This document shows, one piece after another, positions 34,768 to 47,568 of a DNA stretch of 64,000 nucleotides (positions within the stretch are counted from its first letter, which is position 1; the number at the start of each line of letters is the position of its first letter). The notes below the pieces were generated by a model, which saw only the letters and a list, made by a program, of their open reading frames with translations, searched no databases and was not told the DNA's origin. The stretch is from Trebouxia sp. TZW2008 (taxonomy: Eukaryota; Chlorophyta; Trebouxiophyceae; Trebouxiales; Trebouxiaceae): assembly GCA_002118135.1 (NCBI GenBank), contig BDIU01000259.1:47627-111626 (forward strand). Reading direction: 5' to 3'. The translations under genes and the position numbers were made by a program.

Positions 34768-34865
34768 ACTGCCGACGTTGAGGTTATGCCATGGGGTTAC
34801 AGCAACGCCAACGCGCGTCTAACCTGCAGACGCTGAGGCCTAACCATGGATTGCAGTTCTGATCC
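34710..34865 (+). repeat. Three ~55-bp repeats across the LRR stop codon
   Basis: The final codons (LPNLQKLKLGHGVAAPPMHA, then stop at 34765) are followed by two decayed copies of the same ~55 bp at about 34768-34820 and 34821-34865, with the words 'gccatggggttacagcaacgcca' and 'ctgcagacgctgaggc'. Confidence 0.75.
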
Positions 34866-35837
34866 ATGCTTACTGCCGACACACTGGACATGTTTGAGAT
34901 TGTGGATCTCCCCACTGGGCAATGCATGCTAGCAATGTGTTGATGAGAATAAACTTGGGACCCAGATGCAAGGCTCAAAGGTTATAACATGCCTTGTGGG
35001 GTGCTGTTATATACTACTGATGGCAGATGTGATCAGGGCTGTCCACGGTCAATTGACTCGTGCATGCCTGCAGCAAAGCATCATTTCTCTTGCAGGGTAC
35101 TGATCACATTGCCCTGGGCTGTGGTTAGTTTTGACCATGTGTTTCTTGTTGTCCTCGTCATTGAGTGACAACCTGCAGATATCTTTTTCTAGCTGATCCC
35201 TAGGTATATGCCTATTTGATGTTGCAGAGATCTTGCTGCAGGTCTGTGTACAGCTGTACATTCATGCGCTCCCGTTCCCTTGCTCTTGTAGATGAGCACA
35301 AGTGTTTGCAAAGTTTTGGCTGCAAAGCCAATCAGGTGTATAATTTTGTCAATGCTACGCATAGTGTCTATGTGCCATTGTCGTGTGCTTTTGTTGTATT
35401 ATGTGGTTTGAAAGGCTGATGTTTTGTTCTTTCAAGGCTAAACATGTGTTTTAACGTTTTGACACTCGTAGATCCCAATCATCACTGTCACAAGATCCAA
35501 TTGAGTGGAGTGACTGACTCCAACGTTGATTGATGGGTAATCATGATGTCGTCAACAGCCATTCAGCGAGTGCCATGCAGGAATCGCAGGCAATGGCGTC
35601 AAATTACAATGTTTCGTTGCAAGCGCTCTGCATCATTACATTGGTGTGGATGCACATTGACATCTCGGCATTCAAGTATGATTGGTTGCATACTTGCTGT
35701 CATGCCTTTACTTCTGCATGAGGTATCAGACATCTCAACTGATGCAAGCCACTAAACTATAGTAGTAGCTGCTCCTCAGTACAAAATTACATCAGCACAA
35801 GGACTGCTTTGCTCGAAAGGCTCAGTTGCAAGGGCAA
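34768..35837. other. Convergent intergenic region
   Basis: Apart from the tail repeats of the LRR gene I see no gene or RNA here. Confidence 0.45.
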
Positions 35838-37100
35838 TTACGCTCCACTGCCCTCACCACCACCACCTTGCTGTGTGCCACCGCTGGGTCTGCCGCCCTC
35901 AGATGTGAATGGGTTTTTCTGCAAGCAAAACATGGGTTTGGAGCAGAAACTGCTTGCCAATAACATTCAATGTCATGAAATCTTTGTATATGCACAAAAG
36001 CTGCAAAGGCCACTTTCAAGACTGCGCAAGCAGCTTTAATCATAACCCCTAATAGCTTGCTGATTTCTGTGTTCCAGTTGTTGGCATGTCAGCAACTTCA
36101 AAACAAAGCTGTAATGGGTTGCAGTGCCAATGACTGCCTGTATGGCTGCACAGACATGCATAGATGCATTCTGGGTAACGCTGATAATGTCGGATGTTTG
36201 CAGCATGTATAAGTATCATGTCACCTTTGCAGCCTCTGCCCTGCGCTTCTGAATCTCCTCTTCAGGAGGTCCTCTCACACGCTTTCTGCACATTGCACAT
36301 CTCTAGCCACAAGACTTTCATGAAAGGTGAGAACAAAATCAATGGCAAGGCTACACAGAATTCAGAGCTTTGCTTGTGGTGCATTTCTTGCAGGGGGATG
36401 TGCAAGATCAATTGTGATACCTCAGACTCAGGTATCAATCAAGACTCAATGACAATGTGGGCTTGTTCACTGTCTTCTGTCTGCCAACAGGGAGACTATA
36501 CAGAGAACGTCAGCAAGCAAAAATGATCATGAGCGACAGGGGAGATGGCAGCTCACCCGTTCTCATAGTTTGCAGGGTCATCTTCAGGCTTTGGCTGTCC
36601 GTGCTCTGTGATGGGCTTTGGAGGCCACTGTCGTGCACCAGGGGCTGCGCCTGCAGCATTTGTGTAAAGGACCAACAACTTCATTTGAAATCAAGCTCAT
36701 AGCCCTCTGAAATGCTGCACTGTATGACCGGCGTGCAAGGATGTAGGTTGCAGGCAGATCAGCCGAAAAGCACCAGCTGCAGGTTCGCACCCTTCTTTGT
36801 TTCATTTGCAGCAGTCTCCCAGGTGTTGTCATTGTCTGCGGGCTCATCGACACCCTTTACCCTGATTGCTGTGTTGGCGCGCTTTGACGCGAATCCTGCG
36901 GAGCATCAGGAGTCTCATAACGGCGTTGCTTTTCGTTCAAGCGGCACTGTCACTCGACTGTCGCGGAGAAAAGTGGGCGCACGTCAGTCGCTGTCGGTGA
37001 ACTCACCGCTACGTAGAGCTGGTGCCCTTTGAGCTCCTGCGCGCACAGTTGGTGCAGGTCGTACCGAGACAGGCATCGACATCGACGTAAGCATCGCCAT
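35838..37100 (-). CDS. Plastid-targeted small protein of unknown function, 5 exons
   Basis: Five minus-strand exons join perfectly in phase: 37100-37007, 36895-36791, 36650-36557, 36285-36225 and 35918-35838, giving 144 residues. The longest single exon frame is under 40 codons, so the gene is easy to miss. Residues 1-35 are a typical algal chloroplast transit peptide (MAMLTSMSMPVSVRPAPTV, Arg/Ala/Ser-rich, no acids). The mature part is hydrophilic and probably unstructured: VKGVDEPADNDNTWE, then QWPPKPITEHGQPKPEDD, then KRVRGPPEEEIQKRRAEAAK, KNPFTSEGGRPSGG and a Gly-rich tail. I do not recognise a family. All introns are GT-AG with consensus donors (GTGAGT, GTGCGA, GTGAGC, GTGACA). Confidence 0.75.
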
Positions 37101-38131
37101 GTTGGATCTCTTTTTGCTCGCTATGCACTCTCGACGCAAAAAGCAAGGCCAAATGTCAGGTCGCACGGTTCGTAGACCGTGATCTGGCTACAGCGAATCA
37201 ACCCAATCCAAAAGCATTGCCACAACAGGCAATTGTGGTTTCGGAGATGTTTATGCAAGCTGCAACAGCTTCACAGTCAGCCACTTTGAGCGTCAATCGG
37301 CCAGATACTGGGCTTCGCCAGCACACAGATGTTGCCATTAACGGCGATAAACTTCTGGTGATCTCCAGGACCCTCAAGTTGGTTCAGTCCCCACCGACCC
37401 TACCCTGTTGCAATGCAATACAGCATACCATGCTGACGTTCCTCAAATTTCAAGCTTGCAAGCAGCATGCCGATGCATGCACACGCCTGCACATACGTGT
37501 AGATATCATCGTGTTGAAGGTCTCTGTGTATTGTCAAGCATGCATATGTCATTTGGCTTGATGATATGTATCGACGTAGGACGCAAAGCAAGCGAGACAT
37601 TTTGCGTTCTCCGCGCTTCATTCCGATCATTGCTTTCTGTGACTGGCAACCCGACAGACGAAACTTGGCGAAATGAAAGAGACCCTGGAGAAAATATTGC
37701 TTCAGACACATTCTGTGCTCCAGGGTTTCGTAGCACTTCGTTGTATTCATGATTCATCGTTGCCAGTCCAAGAGATGACATTAGCTGAAGCGCAGGCTGA
37801 AGCGCTGCGATCGCAGGATGTTCGCTTGGGTTACGTGCCATTTGCGTGCCATGAGAAGTGCTTATGCTTCTGTGCCGGCTCCAAAGAAGCAGCCGGCCGC
37901 CCGGACCTGGCTGTCTCATCCTGTAGATCGTTCACAACATTCTACGATCAGCCACAAATCAAGAGTCAAAGCGGCTCAGCGGCGAACGACGTTGCCAGGC
38001 AGACGTTGAATACAGAAACGACCTCATGGCCAGGCTGGCATCGCCAGGCCTGATGCTGGTACTCGTTCAAAGGCTTCATCGACAATCTCGGCGTTGCTAG
38101 ACGCCAGCAAGCTGAAGTGTGTGTTGTCTTC
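37101..38131. promoter_or_regulatory. Divergent intergenic region; block shared with the LRR-membrane gene 2 upstream region
   Basis: From about 37715 to 38131 the sequence is homologous to about 47148-47568 upstream of the tandem paralogue. The best shared words are 'ctgaagcgctgcga', 'tgtgccggc' and 'ggccgcccggac'. The two blocks share a reading frame (CAGxKxAxGRPDLxVSxCRSF), but it does not join the main gene and may be a leader or upstream frame. Confidence 0.55.
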
Positions 38132-38797
38132 ATGCAGGCTTCTTCGTGTACGTTCAGTAAAGGCAAGCAGACAGCAGTGACCATAAGCCTACTGCTTTTT
38201 AGCGTACAACACTATTCTGCAGTGGTAGCTCCAGCGTCTGCAACATTCAATACAAGCGCAGTGCAGCCTGTCAACAGCAGCAACACCACCACAACTCCCA
38301 CAGATCCTGCACAAACAGAGCAAGAGGTGCTGCAGCGTCTAGGCTGGCAGCACTTCTACAATCCGGCAGGGTACTCCATAACCACTGTGCTACCAGCAAA
38401 CTGCACCACAGACACTTGGCAATCTCTTGGCTCCCTTGCTGCTCTGACGCGCCTCACATTGACAGGACGCCTGCCAGACTTGCCTGACAGCTGGGCCGCC
38501 AAAGGCAGCTTTCCCTCCTTACAGCGTTTGAACTTGACCACCTCCCAGCTTGCTGGCACCCTACCACCCTCCTGGGGTCAGCCTGGAATATGGCCAAACC
38601 TCACTCAGCTGATACTTGACTACACAGCCACAAGTGGCAGTTTGCCCTCATCATGGGGAACGCCTGGTGCTTTCAAGAAGCTCTCATTCCTCGGCTTGGG
38701 CCGTGTGAGCCTCACAGGTGACCCTGCATTGCTAGGCTGACAAGTCTAGTTCAACATTTTTTTCATGGTATCCTGTTGAGCATTTAATCATGGGACG

Positions 38798-38925
38798 CGA
38801 TTGGTGCTTTCCCAGGACTTTCATTCATCGACTTAGGCCATGTGAGCCTCACAGGTGAAGCTCCTTTGTTAGGCTGACAGGACTTTTGACATACTTCATA
38901 TGAAATCCTGTTCAGGGTTTGAGAC
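38798..38925 (+). pseudogene. 3' copy of exon 1, LRR-membrane gene 1
   Basis: The end of exon 1 (GGTGCTTTC.. to GTGAGCCTCACAG|GTGA, donor 38718) and ~70 bp of intron 1 are repeated here, with the copied donor at about 38850. Spacing is 132 bp. Confidence 0.82.
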
Positions 38926-38954
38926 AAGTAAGACCCTTTGGTGGATTGCTTTGC

Positions 38955-38959
38955 GTGCG

Positions 38960-38999
<40 letters not shown>

Positions 39000-39000
39000 G
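38955..39000. repeat. (GCTT)n microsatellite in intron 1
   Basis: About ten uninterrupted gctt units follow 'gcgtgcgt'. Confidence 0.95.
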
Positions 39001-42000
39001 GAAACGCTAAGCAGTGTCAACCTGCCAGCAGAACAACGTGCCTGTTTCTGCACCAGACATTTGGAACAAACTTTTGCACATGTGGCCTTGTGCAAGAGGT
39101 GCTCCCTGTCAAGTGCATAGGGATTGCTGCATCATAGCTCAGCAAGCTGTCAAAGGTATTCCTGATGCATGAATGTTCAAGTAGTGAGCTTTCAAAGGCA
39201 TTCAGGAATGCATGAGTGCTCTAATGCATCACAGATCTGCGAGCTCTAAATGGCGGTGAGTGACACATGAGCAGTGCAGTGATCCAGTGTAGCGACTTGC
39301 CATGTCTGCCATGTGCTCACAAATGCAGAAGGATGCCTGTGGTGCATTAAATCATGGCATGCATGAGCCATGAGTGCAGCGTGATGCATGCTCAAGCTGT
39401 AATGTCAACTAGCATCTTTTTCTGGCGCAGGTACACTGCCTACGGCATGGGCAACACCGGGTGCATTCCCTTCTTTAGGCATTTTGGATCTACAGTCCTC
39501 TGCATTCTCAGGTATCGCCACAGTGTCAGCACTGTAGCAAACAGACGGTGCCCAGTTGCAGAGTGACTTATCGTGTCCTATGCTGTTTGTGTGAAATAGC
39601 AAACTAGGCACATGCAGGTTTGTTCTGCTGTGTGTCTGGGCTCTGTGTCTCATGTAAAAAGAGCAATGCACAGCTGTCAGCATCAACATGAGCATTTGTT
39701 GTCATCGGACACCTGAGGGTCATACCCTGAGGGAACACACTCAGAGCACCTGGTTTGCAACATGTGACTTGTCCTGTCATACTCATTGTTTTCATCATTT
39801 GGCTTTGCCTATCATGATATGCACCATGGTCGTGATGGTATCATTGGTGGTGGTGCTGTTTCCTGAGCAGCAAATGCTGGATGCGTAGGCACGTTGCCAG
39901 AGAATTGGGGAAGCAATGGATCCTTTCCTGTGCTGACGGAGTTGCAGCTTGAAGGTAGCGGCTTGTCGGGCACACTGCCAGTGCAGTGGGGCAGCACCAC
40001 AGCTTTCCAACAGCTGAACCTCCTCAACATATTTTACAGCAATATTTCAGGTGATGACCCAAGTGCAAAATGCTGGTCACATCTCAGCTTAAGTCAAAAT
40101 TTGTTTACATTTGTCATGATCTCCAAGAAAAGAACTGAATGATTTGCTCCTTTGTTTGCTCTTTGCTCTTGACCCGCTAACTGACTATTTTGTGCATGCA
40201 CTCAGTTTCTCACTCACCATTTCACTCACCTGGCCAAGCATTTACTCCATCACATCTTACCCATGCCCTCACCAACAATGCTGATGGTGATGGTAATGGT
40301 GATAGTGACCATTGTCGGTCACATGTATTGTTGCCTAAGAAGCATGATTTATACCTGTAGGCACTTTGCCAGACAGTTGGGGTAGCAATGGATCATTTCC
40401 TCAGTTGTTGAAATTGCAGCTTGGGGGCAGCAGCTTGTTGGGCACACTGCCACCGGAATGGGGCAGCAGCACAGCTTTCCAGCAGCTGACCAATCTGAGC
40501 ATATACGACAACAATGTTTCAGGTGATGCTCAAGTGCACAATGCTAATCACAACTCATCTTGTGCTCACCTCCACTAGAGACATGAGAGCTTTGTTTGCC
40601 CTTGCTATGGTTGCCAGAAACATAATGCATTGACTTGCTTGCTTGCCCACCTGCTTGCTCGCCTGCTCGCTCGTGCGCTCACTCACTATTTCACTTACTC
40701 ACCCCACCCACCACCCACTTGGTCACACAGTAATGCTGCTGATGGTGCTGTTTGCTGTTTCTTTTGGTATCAATAATTGTCATCACTGTGATTCTGAAAG
40801 TCGTGTCCCAAGCGGCATCTGCTGAATGCATAGGCACCCTGCCAGACAGCTGGGCCGAAGACGGTAGCTTTTCCTCCCTACAGCTTTTGAACCTGTCTTC
40901 CTCCCAGCTTGCTGGCTTCCTACCCCTTTCTTGGGGTCAGCCTCAGGCCTGGCCAAACCTAAGTCAGCTACTTCTTGGCTCCACAGCCATACGTGGCAGT
41001 CTTCCTTCACTGTGGGCAGCGCCTGGTGCCTTCCCATCATTGGCCACTTTGGCCCTGGATTCTCCTTCAATTTCAGGTACTGTGGCGCCTTGGCAGCCAT
41101 GTGACAACCCGCATTTAGTGTGTACAGGAGTCGTCTCAGAAAATCAGCATTTCAACCTGCCAGGGAGTTGTAGGCAGTTTTGTATTTGAAGAGCTTCCTG
41201 TCTCACATGACAACATTGCTGAAAAGCGGGTAATTGTGATGTAAGTCTCCAGTGCCATCATACACCTAGGAGACACAATTGCAATCAGATACGCTCAGCG
41301 CCTATGCTTAAAAGTGTGGAATAGTTTTTACGCCGTCATTGACATCTTCTACTGTGATCAACTTCACCATTGCTGCTCTTTCTTTAAAGTGTAGTGGTGC
41401 TGTCGCCTGAGCTTCATGTGCTACATGTGCAGGCACCCTGCCAGACAATTGGGGAAACAATGGATCATTTCCTAAGTTGACGCAACTACAGCTTGGAGGC
41501 AGCGGCTTGTCGGGCACACTGCCAGTGCAATGGGGCAGCAGCACAGCTTTCCAACAGCTGACCTTCTTTTACATAAAAGACAGTAATATCTCAGGTGATG
41601 CATCAAGTGCTCGACGCTGATCACACTGCATCTTATGTTGTGATCATTTGTGTGCGCCCTGAGGTTGCTTGCGAAAAGCATGATTGGTAGGCTTGTCATC
41701 AGTCATTTACACACCAACCAATCCACCACTAGCGTACTGATTCACTCCCTCACACAGAACAGCTGATCATGACAACGATGATAATGCTGATGGTCACAGT
41801 GATAGTAGTGTTGATGGCATCCATGATGGAAGCATTGCAACTACTATTATTGTCAGTGCGTTTACCGCCTAAGCGGCATGTGTTGCATGTGTAGGCACTT
41901 TGCCAGACAGTTGGGGAAGCAATGGTTCATTTCCTCAGTTGACGCAACTGCAATTTATAGGCAACAACCTTGTTGGTACATTGCCGGGCCAGTGGGGTAG

Positions 42001-42271
42001 CACCACAGCTTTCCAAAAGCTAACTACCTTGAATATCTTCAATAGCAACATCTCAGGTGATGTCAAATGCCCAATCCTGATAAATGTTCATTCCGTCTCG
42101 AGTTTTGTTTGTTTGCCGCTGGTTGTGAAGCATCTGTTGGTGTCCCAAAACAAAATAGCTTGCTTGCCCGCCCACCCAGCTACTCACTTGCGCAGGTAAT
42201 TTGCTTGCCTGACCACCCACTCAAGTGCTGGCTCACTTACCTGCTCATGCACTCTTGCTCAGTTGATTGCT

Positions 42272-42358
42272 CGCTCACTCGCTCGCTCTCTCACTCACTC
42301 ACTCACTCACTCACTCACTCACTCACTCACTCACTCACTCACTCACTCACTCACTCAT
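42272..42358. repeat. (ACTC)n microsatellite in intron 7
   Basis: About twenty perfect actc units. Related decayed (ctcg/ctca) runs occur from 42240, and a similar stretch lies at 40640-40720 in intron 4. Confidence 0.95.
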
Positions 42359-45300
42359 CAGTGATGTTGATTGTCATGCTTGCAGCAATGCCATACTCCA
42401 CAGTTGCTGTTTGATGCTCAAGAAAGTGGCATCATTGCGTCTCCTGCTTCCAAGTGACATACATAGCTCAGGACCTTTGTTTTGAAGCACATGGGAGGAG
42501 CATGTGTTGTGCCTGTGGCTTCAATGCACGGTGAAGGCGAATAGCCAAAACACAGAAGCCGTCTGACAGCGTTTCACTCGCCCCAGTATGCCAAGTGATC
42601 ACATGTGCTTATGCCATGTTTAGGCACCCTGCCCTTGTCATGGGCCCAAGCAGGGGCCTTTCCTGCCTTAAGGCTGCTGACGCTGTCAAACTTACAGCTC
42701 CAAGGGACACTGCCGCCCGCATGGGGTGCAAACCACAGCTTCCCTTCCTTGGAATCCTTGATCATTGTAGCAGACAACCCTGGAACAATGTTCTTGACCG
42801 GAACTCTGCCAACACAATGGGCAAGCTCGGCAGCCTTTCGCCGCTTGCAAAATCTACAACTGATCTGGACAAACATCACAGGTGATCCTTTTGTTGTCGT
42901 CAGAAATTGGCTTTTGCCCACACAAGTGACACAGTTGATACAGATTCGACCCATGTGTATGTGCCCACCAGCATACCCTGTCATTGTTCAGGTGTAATTG
43001 CTGCATTCACCAACCCAATTGCTGGCTTATCTGCATGCCCTTGCTCAGTGCAATGTCGTTGCATTGACAAAACAAAAACAATATCATGTATACTTCAGCC
43101 ATTTTTGACATCCTGTGACATGTACAGATGTCTTTTTGGTAAGTGAGTTATTGAGTAAAGCGCTGCAAAGTGGCAGTGTTGTTTGGGTTGGGTACATCAA
43201 GTCAACACAGCACACCAGTTAAAACAACAGAATCAGCTGTAAACTCCAGCTTGCAATGCATCAAGTAGACAGCAATGGTGCTGTGGCTGCATAAGATGCT
43301 TGATTTGGTCATGCTTTGCTGTGTTAAGCACAGCGCTACATCCGTCCCCGTTGACTGTCAATTGTATTGACAACTGTTTGATGGTGATTGCAAAGTCTTC
43401 TTGATTGGTGATGCAGGACTGTTGCCATCTTCCTGGGCAGATAATGGAACCTTCCCAGAACTGCTCTACCTTACGCTTACAGGCTTGCAACTTGAAGGCA
43501 CCTTGCCTGCAACATGGGGCAGTCCAACTGCTTTCCAACAGCTGCAAATACTTGATTTGGACTCTGGCAACTTCACTGGCAGCTACCCAGCAACCTGGCA
43601 GCAACCCATGGCCTTCCCTGAGCTTCAAAGCAGTGATCTGAGCAACAACAGTCTCACAGGCGAACTGCCACAAGCGCTACCACCACAGATTGTGAACGTC
43701 AGCTTGAACGGCAACAACTTCTCTGGGCCACTGCCGGCAGCTTGGAGTTTGCCAGCAAGTCTGCCAGCGCTTGAAGGTCTGTACCTCAACAACAATCAGC
43801 TGACTGGTAGCTTGCCCAGCCTTTGGCCAGCTGCACTGAAAATATTGCAACTTTCAAACAACTCCTTTAATGGCCCGCTACCCAATTCTGGCTGGCCAGA
43901 TCAGCTATACTACCTGGATTTCAGCTCGAATTGGCTATCATCCACTCTGCCAGCAGCTCTGGGATTCCAAAGGACGGGTGAAGCCACCGAAATAAAGAAC
44001 GTCACCAATTCAAGTCGTGCCATGCCCAGCAGTTTGGGCTCCTTGCAGTACTTGTACCTATCATACGACCGATTCCATGGCACCTTGCCTGAGTCTTGGG
44101 CAACATTACCACAGTTGCAAATGTTGTCCCTCACAGGCAACAGCTTTACAGGTATGGTGATGCCAAGACACTGGCATCCAACCTCAATGGCAATCTGCCT
44201 GCAAGTTTTCTGCAATCAGCAATGACTGTGCTGGCATGAGTAACAGGGTTGGCATTGGACAGGTGCAAGCTGCTTTGCAAGGTATATCTACCATCAGCTG
44301 TGGTGTATTTGCATTGTGCATACATCTGAGGCTCAGCTCAGGACTTTTTGATGTCTAGCTTGCCTTGATGGCAAAAGACAAGTTCATAGCCAGCATTGTT
44401 GCTGATCCCTTGGCCCGTTTGGCTTGTGTTATTGTCGCCAACACAGCTCACTGTGTTTGAGAGCTAAGTCCAAATGCATGGAGTTTGTTGGCTGTTGTTG
44501 ATAGCACACTTACAGTGTTTCTGCAATGGTTGCTATTTTAGTTAATATGCGGAGCTTTTGTTGCAGGGACACTGCCAGCAGCTTGGGCAGCGCCTGGTGC
44601 CTTCCCGGAACTATATTTCATAGAATGCAAGAACACAAGCATTTCAAGCAGCTTGCCTGCTTCTTGGGGCAGCCCGAACGCCTTTCAATCCCTGCAACAG
44701 CTTTTCTTGGACGGTTCAAATCTTTCAGGGACCCTCCCAGACAGCTGGGCTGCTACTGGAGCTTTCCCACAGCTTTTGTCATTGGGGCTGTGGAACTCAA
44801 CACTCAGCGGCTCCATTCCAAGTAGCTGGGCGTCTGAGACTGCATTCCCGCAACTTGAAATACTGGATCTGAGTTACAACAAGCTGCAAGGCGCAGTGCC
44901 AGCATTTCACAACCCAAGTCTGAATGGGCTAAACTTACATGACTGTAACTTCAGCTCAGATTTGGCCAGTTTCTGGAACAGCACATCACCTCTGCAAGCT
45001 GCGTCCTTGGCACAGAACGACATCACTGGGTCATTGCCATCTACTTCAGGAAGTCTCGATAAGCTGGCTTTCCTTGATATCAGTGACAATCCGCTCAAAG
45101 GCACAGTCGCGCTATCTTGGCTACTGACCGATAGCTTTCTGTCTCACGTCGCATACTTCAACTTCGGTAGGGCTTGGGAGCGCTCAGCCGGGCAGACAGA
45201 CTGGAAGCAGCAGTTATGCTTGAAGCCAGACTTGTACAATGCAGACATCTTGGCACAACAGCTGCAAGCTTTGCCGGACTTGCAAGATAGCTCAAGTAGT

Positions 45301-46542
45301 GTCAGCAGCTCACTCCTCAAGTCTCAGAGCAGTCAGAGCAGCCCCACTCAATGGTTGGCGTTTGTGGGAAATGGCTCTCTCAGCACACAATGGTTGGCGG
45401 CCAAGCTGCGTGGGCATGATACCCCCTGGAACTCGCAAGTGGTCACATACAACCAGCTGACCGCTGTGAGAGCTATCTGTACAAATCATAGCTCTAGTAA
45501 GGTGTTGCTGGCTGTTTGGGTGGTGTTTGGTGGCTGTTGTGTGATAATGATAGCTGTCTATGTGATTGCTAGATGCTGCAAAGGAAGGTCGAAATCAGTT
45601 TTTGGTCTGATGACCAGCTTGGCGTTTGTGTCAATCAAAGAGTCAGAAGCTATGGCGCTTGCGTATCCTACCATCAAAGGCCTTGGGGGTTTGGCTTTCT
45701 AATACTATGACTTGGTGACAAGCATCATAGTGCTTGCCCATGTGTGGAACAAATGGCCGGGACATGTGCTGGCAGCAATTCTGCTTTTGCACTTTGCAAC
45801 AACTGGTCTGATTGTTGCAATGCGTGTTGTGACAGCATCTAGTGCAAGATGGCGTCAGTGGTTGCACAAAACCCGCTCCCGTTCTGCAGCTATGGTTCTG
45901 CTTTGTTTCGTATGTTGCCCCATCACCATTCCAGCTGTTATTGTATTGGACACCATGGCTTTTGCAAGCCATGTGTTGACGTGCATCAGGCTTGTTGGGG
46001 TCTTGTTTTGCGGGTGCATAGGATGTAGCCCTAAGATGTTTGATGGCTTGCGCAAAGTAGGTGATGCATTAGCTGCATGGCCAAGCTTTGACCTTGAGAC
46101 TTATGAGACAATGCACAATCTGATTGCAGCTGTGTTGCAAAGCCTGCCAACAGTAGTCTTGAATTCAGTGTTGTTGTCTTTAGGCAATAAGCCTAGTCAT
46201 GGCATCTTCCTGTCTAACAAATTGTTTGTTGCTGCGGTGGTCGCATCTTGCTTAGCCATGTTGAAAAATCTAGCCGTTATGTTGTGGGAAGCCTATCAGA
46301 GGACAGTCAATCCCATACGTCACATGATTGATGTGGCATTAGGCAGGAGACTTGGGCTCGGGCATGAGGTCTTAGGGCATGATCAGCAACTGACAGGGCG
46401 GCCGTTCCAGGTCGAAGGCTTCACACGGCAATACTCGAGGTCGTTGAGCCCTACCAATTTGAAAGACAGCATGAGTGTTGTGCTGACAGAAATGCGTGAC
46501 ATCATTGCCAAAGACGATTCTGATTTCACAAACACTGCTTAG

Positions 46543-47568
46543 ATTTGTGTGCAAATGGCCCAAGCTGCAATGTCTAAACTTAGACTTTAAAGCTCAAGCG
46601 TCCAAGCTTAGTTGGCAAAATTGCATGTGGGTTTGTAATTTTTAGGGTTTATGCCTTATGACACACCACGTGGGCAAGAAGTCACATGCGCGTCGAGTTG
46701 ATACAAAGCAACAAATTTTACAGTCTGTCTCTGTCGCGAAACCCATGTGTTGCGTCATGTCATGACTGTCAAGCTAAATTAGATTTTGGGCATTCCGTCA
46801 CAGTGTGTCACGTTCTGCGCCAGCTGCAATATGCATGGCCACTGTTGCAAGCCCTTCTCGATGAGGCAAAGTCGTACCTGTCTTGCACCTGTTCTAAGCC
46901 ACAACAGATTGCGTTGAAGGGCAATTCAGCTTGATTCAAGCTTGCAAGCTTCGGTCAACTGACATGCTGATAACTGAATGGCCCCAACTAATGGTCCACA
47001 GTCACGAGGCCAACTTGCGTTTGCTTGTCTCTCTGCCTAGCAATGCTGTACGACTCCGTGCACTGTGAACAATGTCATGTATTGTGAAAAGTTGTCAGCA
47101 TCAGGCTGTTGATATAGTGAGGCAAAACCTGATTGCTCAAATTTTCGCTCCAGGGTCTGTTTCGTTATTCAAAAGCTTCACAGCGCTTCGTCAGTTGCTG
47201 TGCCGGTCCAAGAACATGAAGCATAGACTGAAGCGCTGCGAACTCGAGATGCGCCGCTTGTCTTACGTGTGGATAGGCTTGTATTGCTGTGCCGGCATCA
47301 AACAAGCACCAGGCCGCCCGGACTTGCTCGTTTCGCCGTGTAGATCCTTCAGGACAAGCCATCAAGTGCAACAGCCGCAAGTCAAAGATCAAGGCGGCCT
47401 AGCCGCAGGCAGCGCTTCTTCCAAGGGTCACGCGCTGATACGACAGCAACCTTGTGGCCAGGCTGGCATCGTCAGACCATATGCCCTTTTTCACGGTATG
47501 TTGCTGGCGGAGTGTGCAGACGATTTCGGCGATGCTACACGACAACAGGCTGAAGAATTGTTGTTTGC
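46543..47568. promoter_or_regulatory. Intergenic region; upstream block shared with LRR-membrane gene 1
   Basis: It holds the 3' UTR of copy 1 and, from about 47148, the block homologous to 37715-38131. The frame CAGIKQAPGRPDLLVSPCRS here matches CAGSKEAAGRPDLAVSSCRS there. Confidence 0.55.

Larger units (their letters stand above)
38132..46542 (+). pseudogene. LRR-ectodomain polytopic membrane protein, tandem copy 1, with one in-frame stop
   Basis: Ten exons, all joined in phase 1: 38132-38717, 39431-39511, 39889-40050, 40361-40522, 40834-41076, 41433-41594, 41895-42056, 42624-42881, 43417-44151 and 44567-46542. A signal peptide is followed by ~30 LRRs of the type GTLPDSWGSNGSFPQL, with repeat length ~27, resembling algal and kinetoplastid GTLPxxW repeats. 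Then comes a first membrane span (VLLAVWVVFGGCCVIMIAVY) and about five more. The polytopic part (YDLVTSIIVL..W, MHNLIAAVLQSLPTVVLNSV, LFVAAVVASCLAMLKNL) distantly recalls XK-related proteins. TAA at 45700-45702 replaces the Tyr codon found in copy 2 and would cut the 1508-codon frame to 1228 residues, while the following 280 codons stay open and conserved. It may therefore be a very young pseudogene, a truncated protein or a sequence error. Confidence 0.78.
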
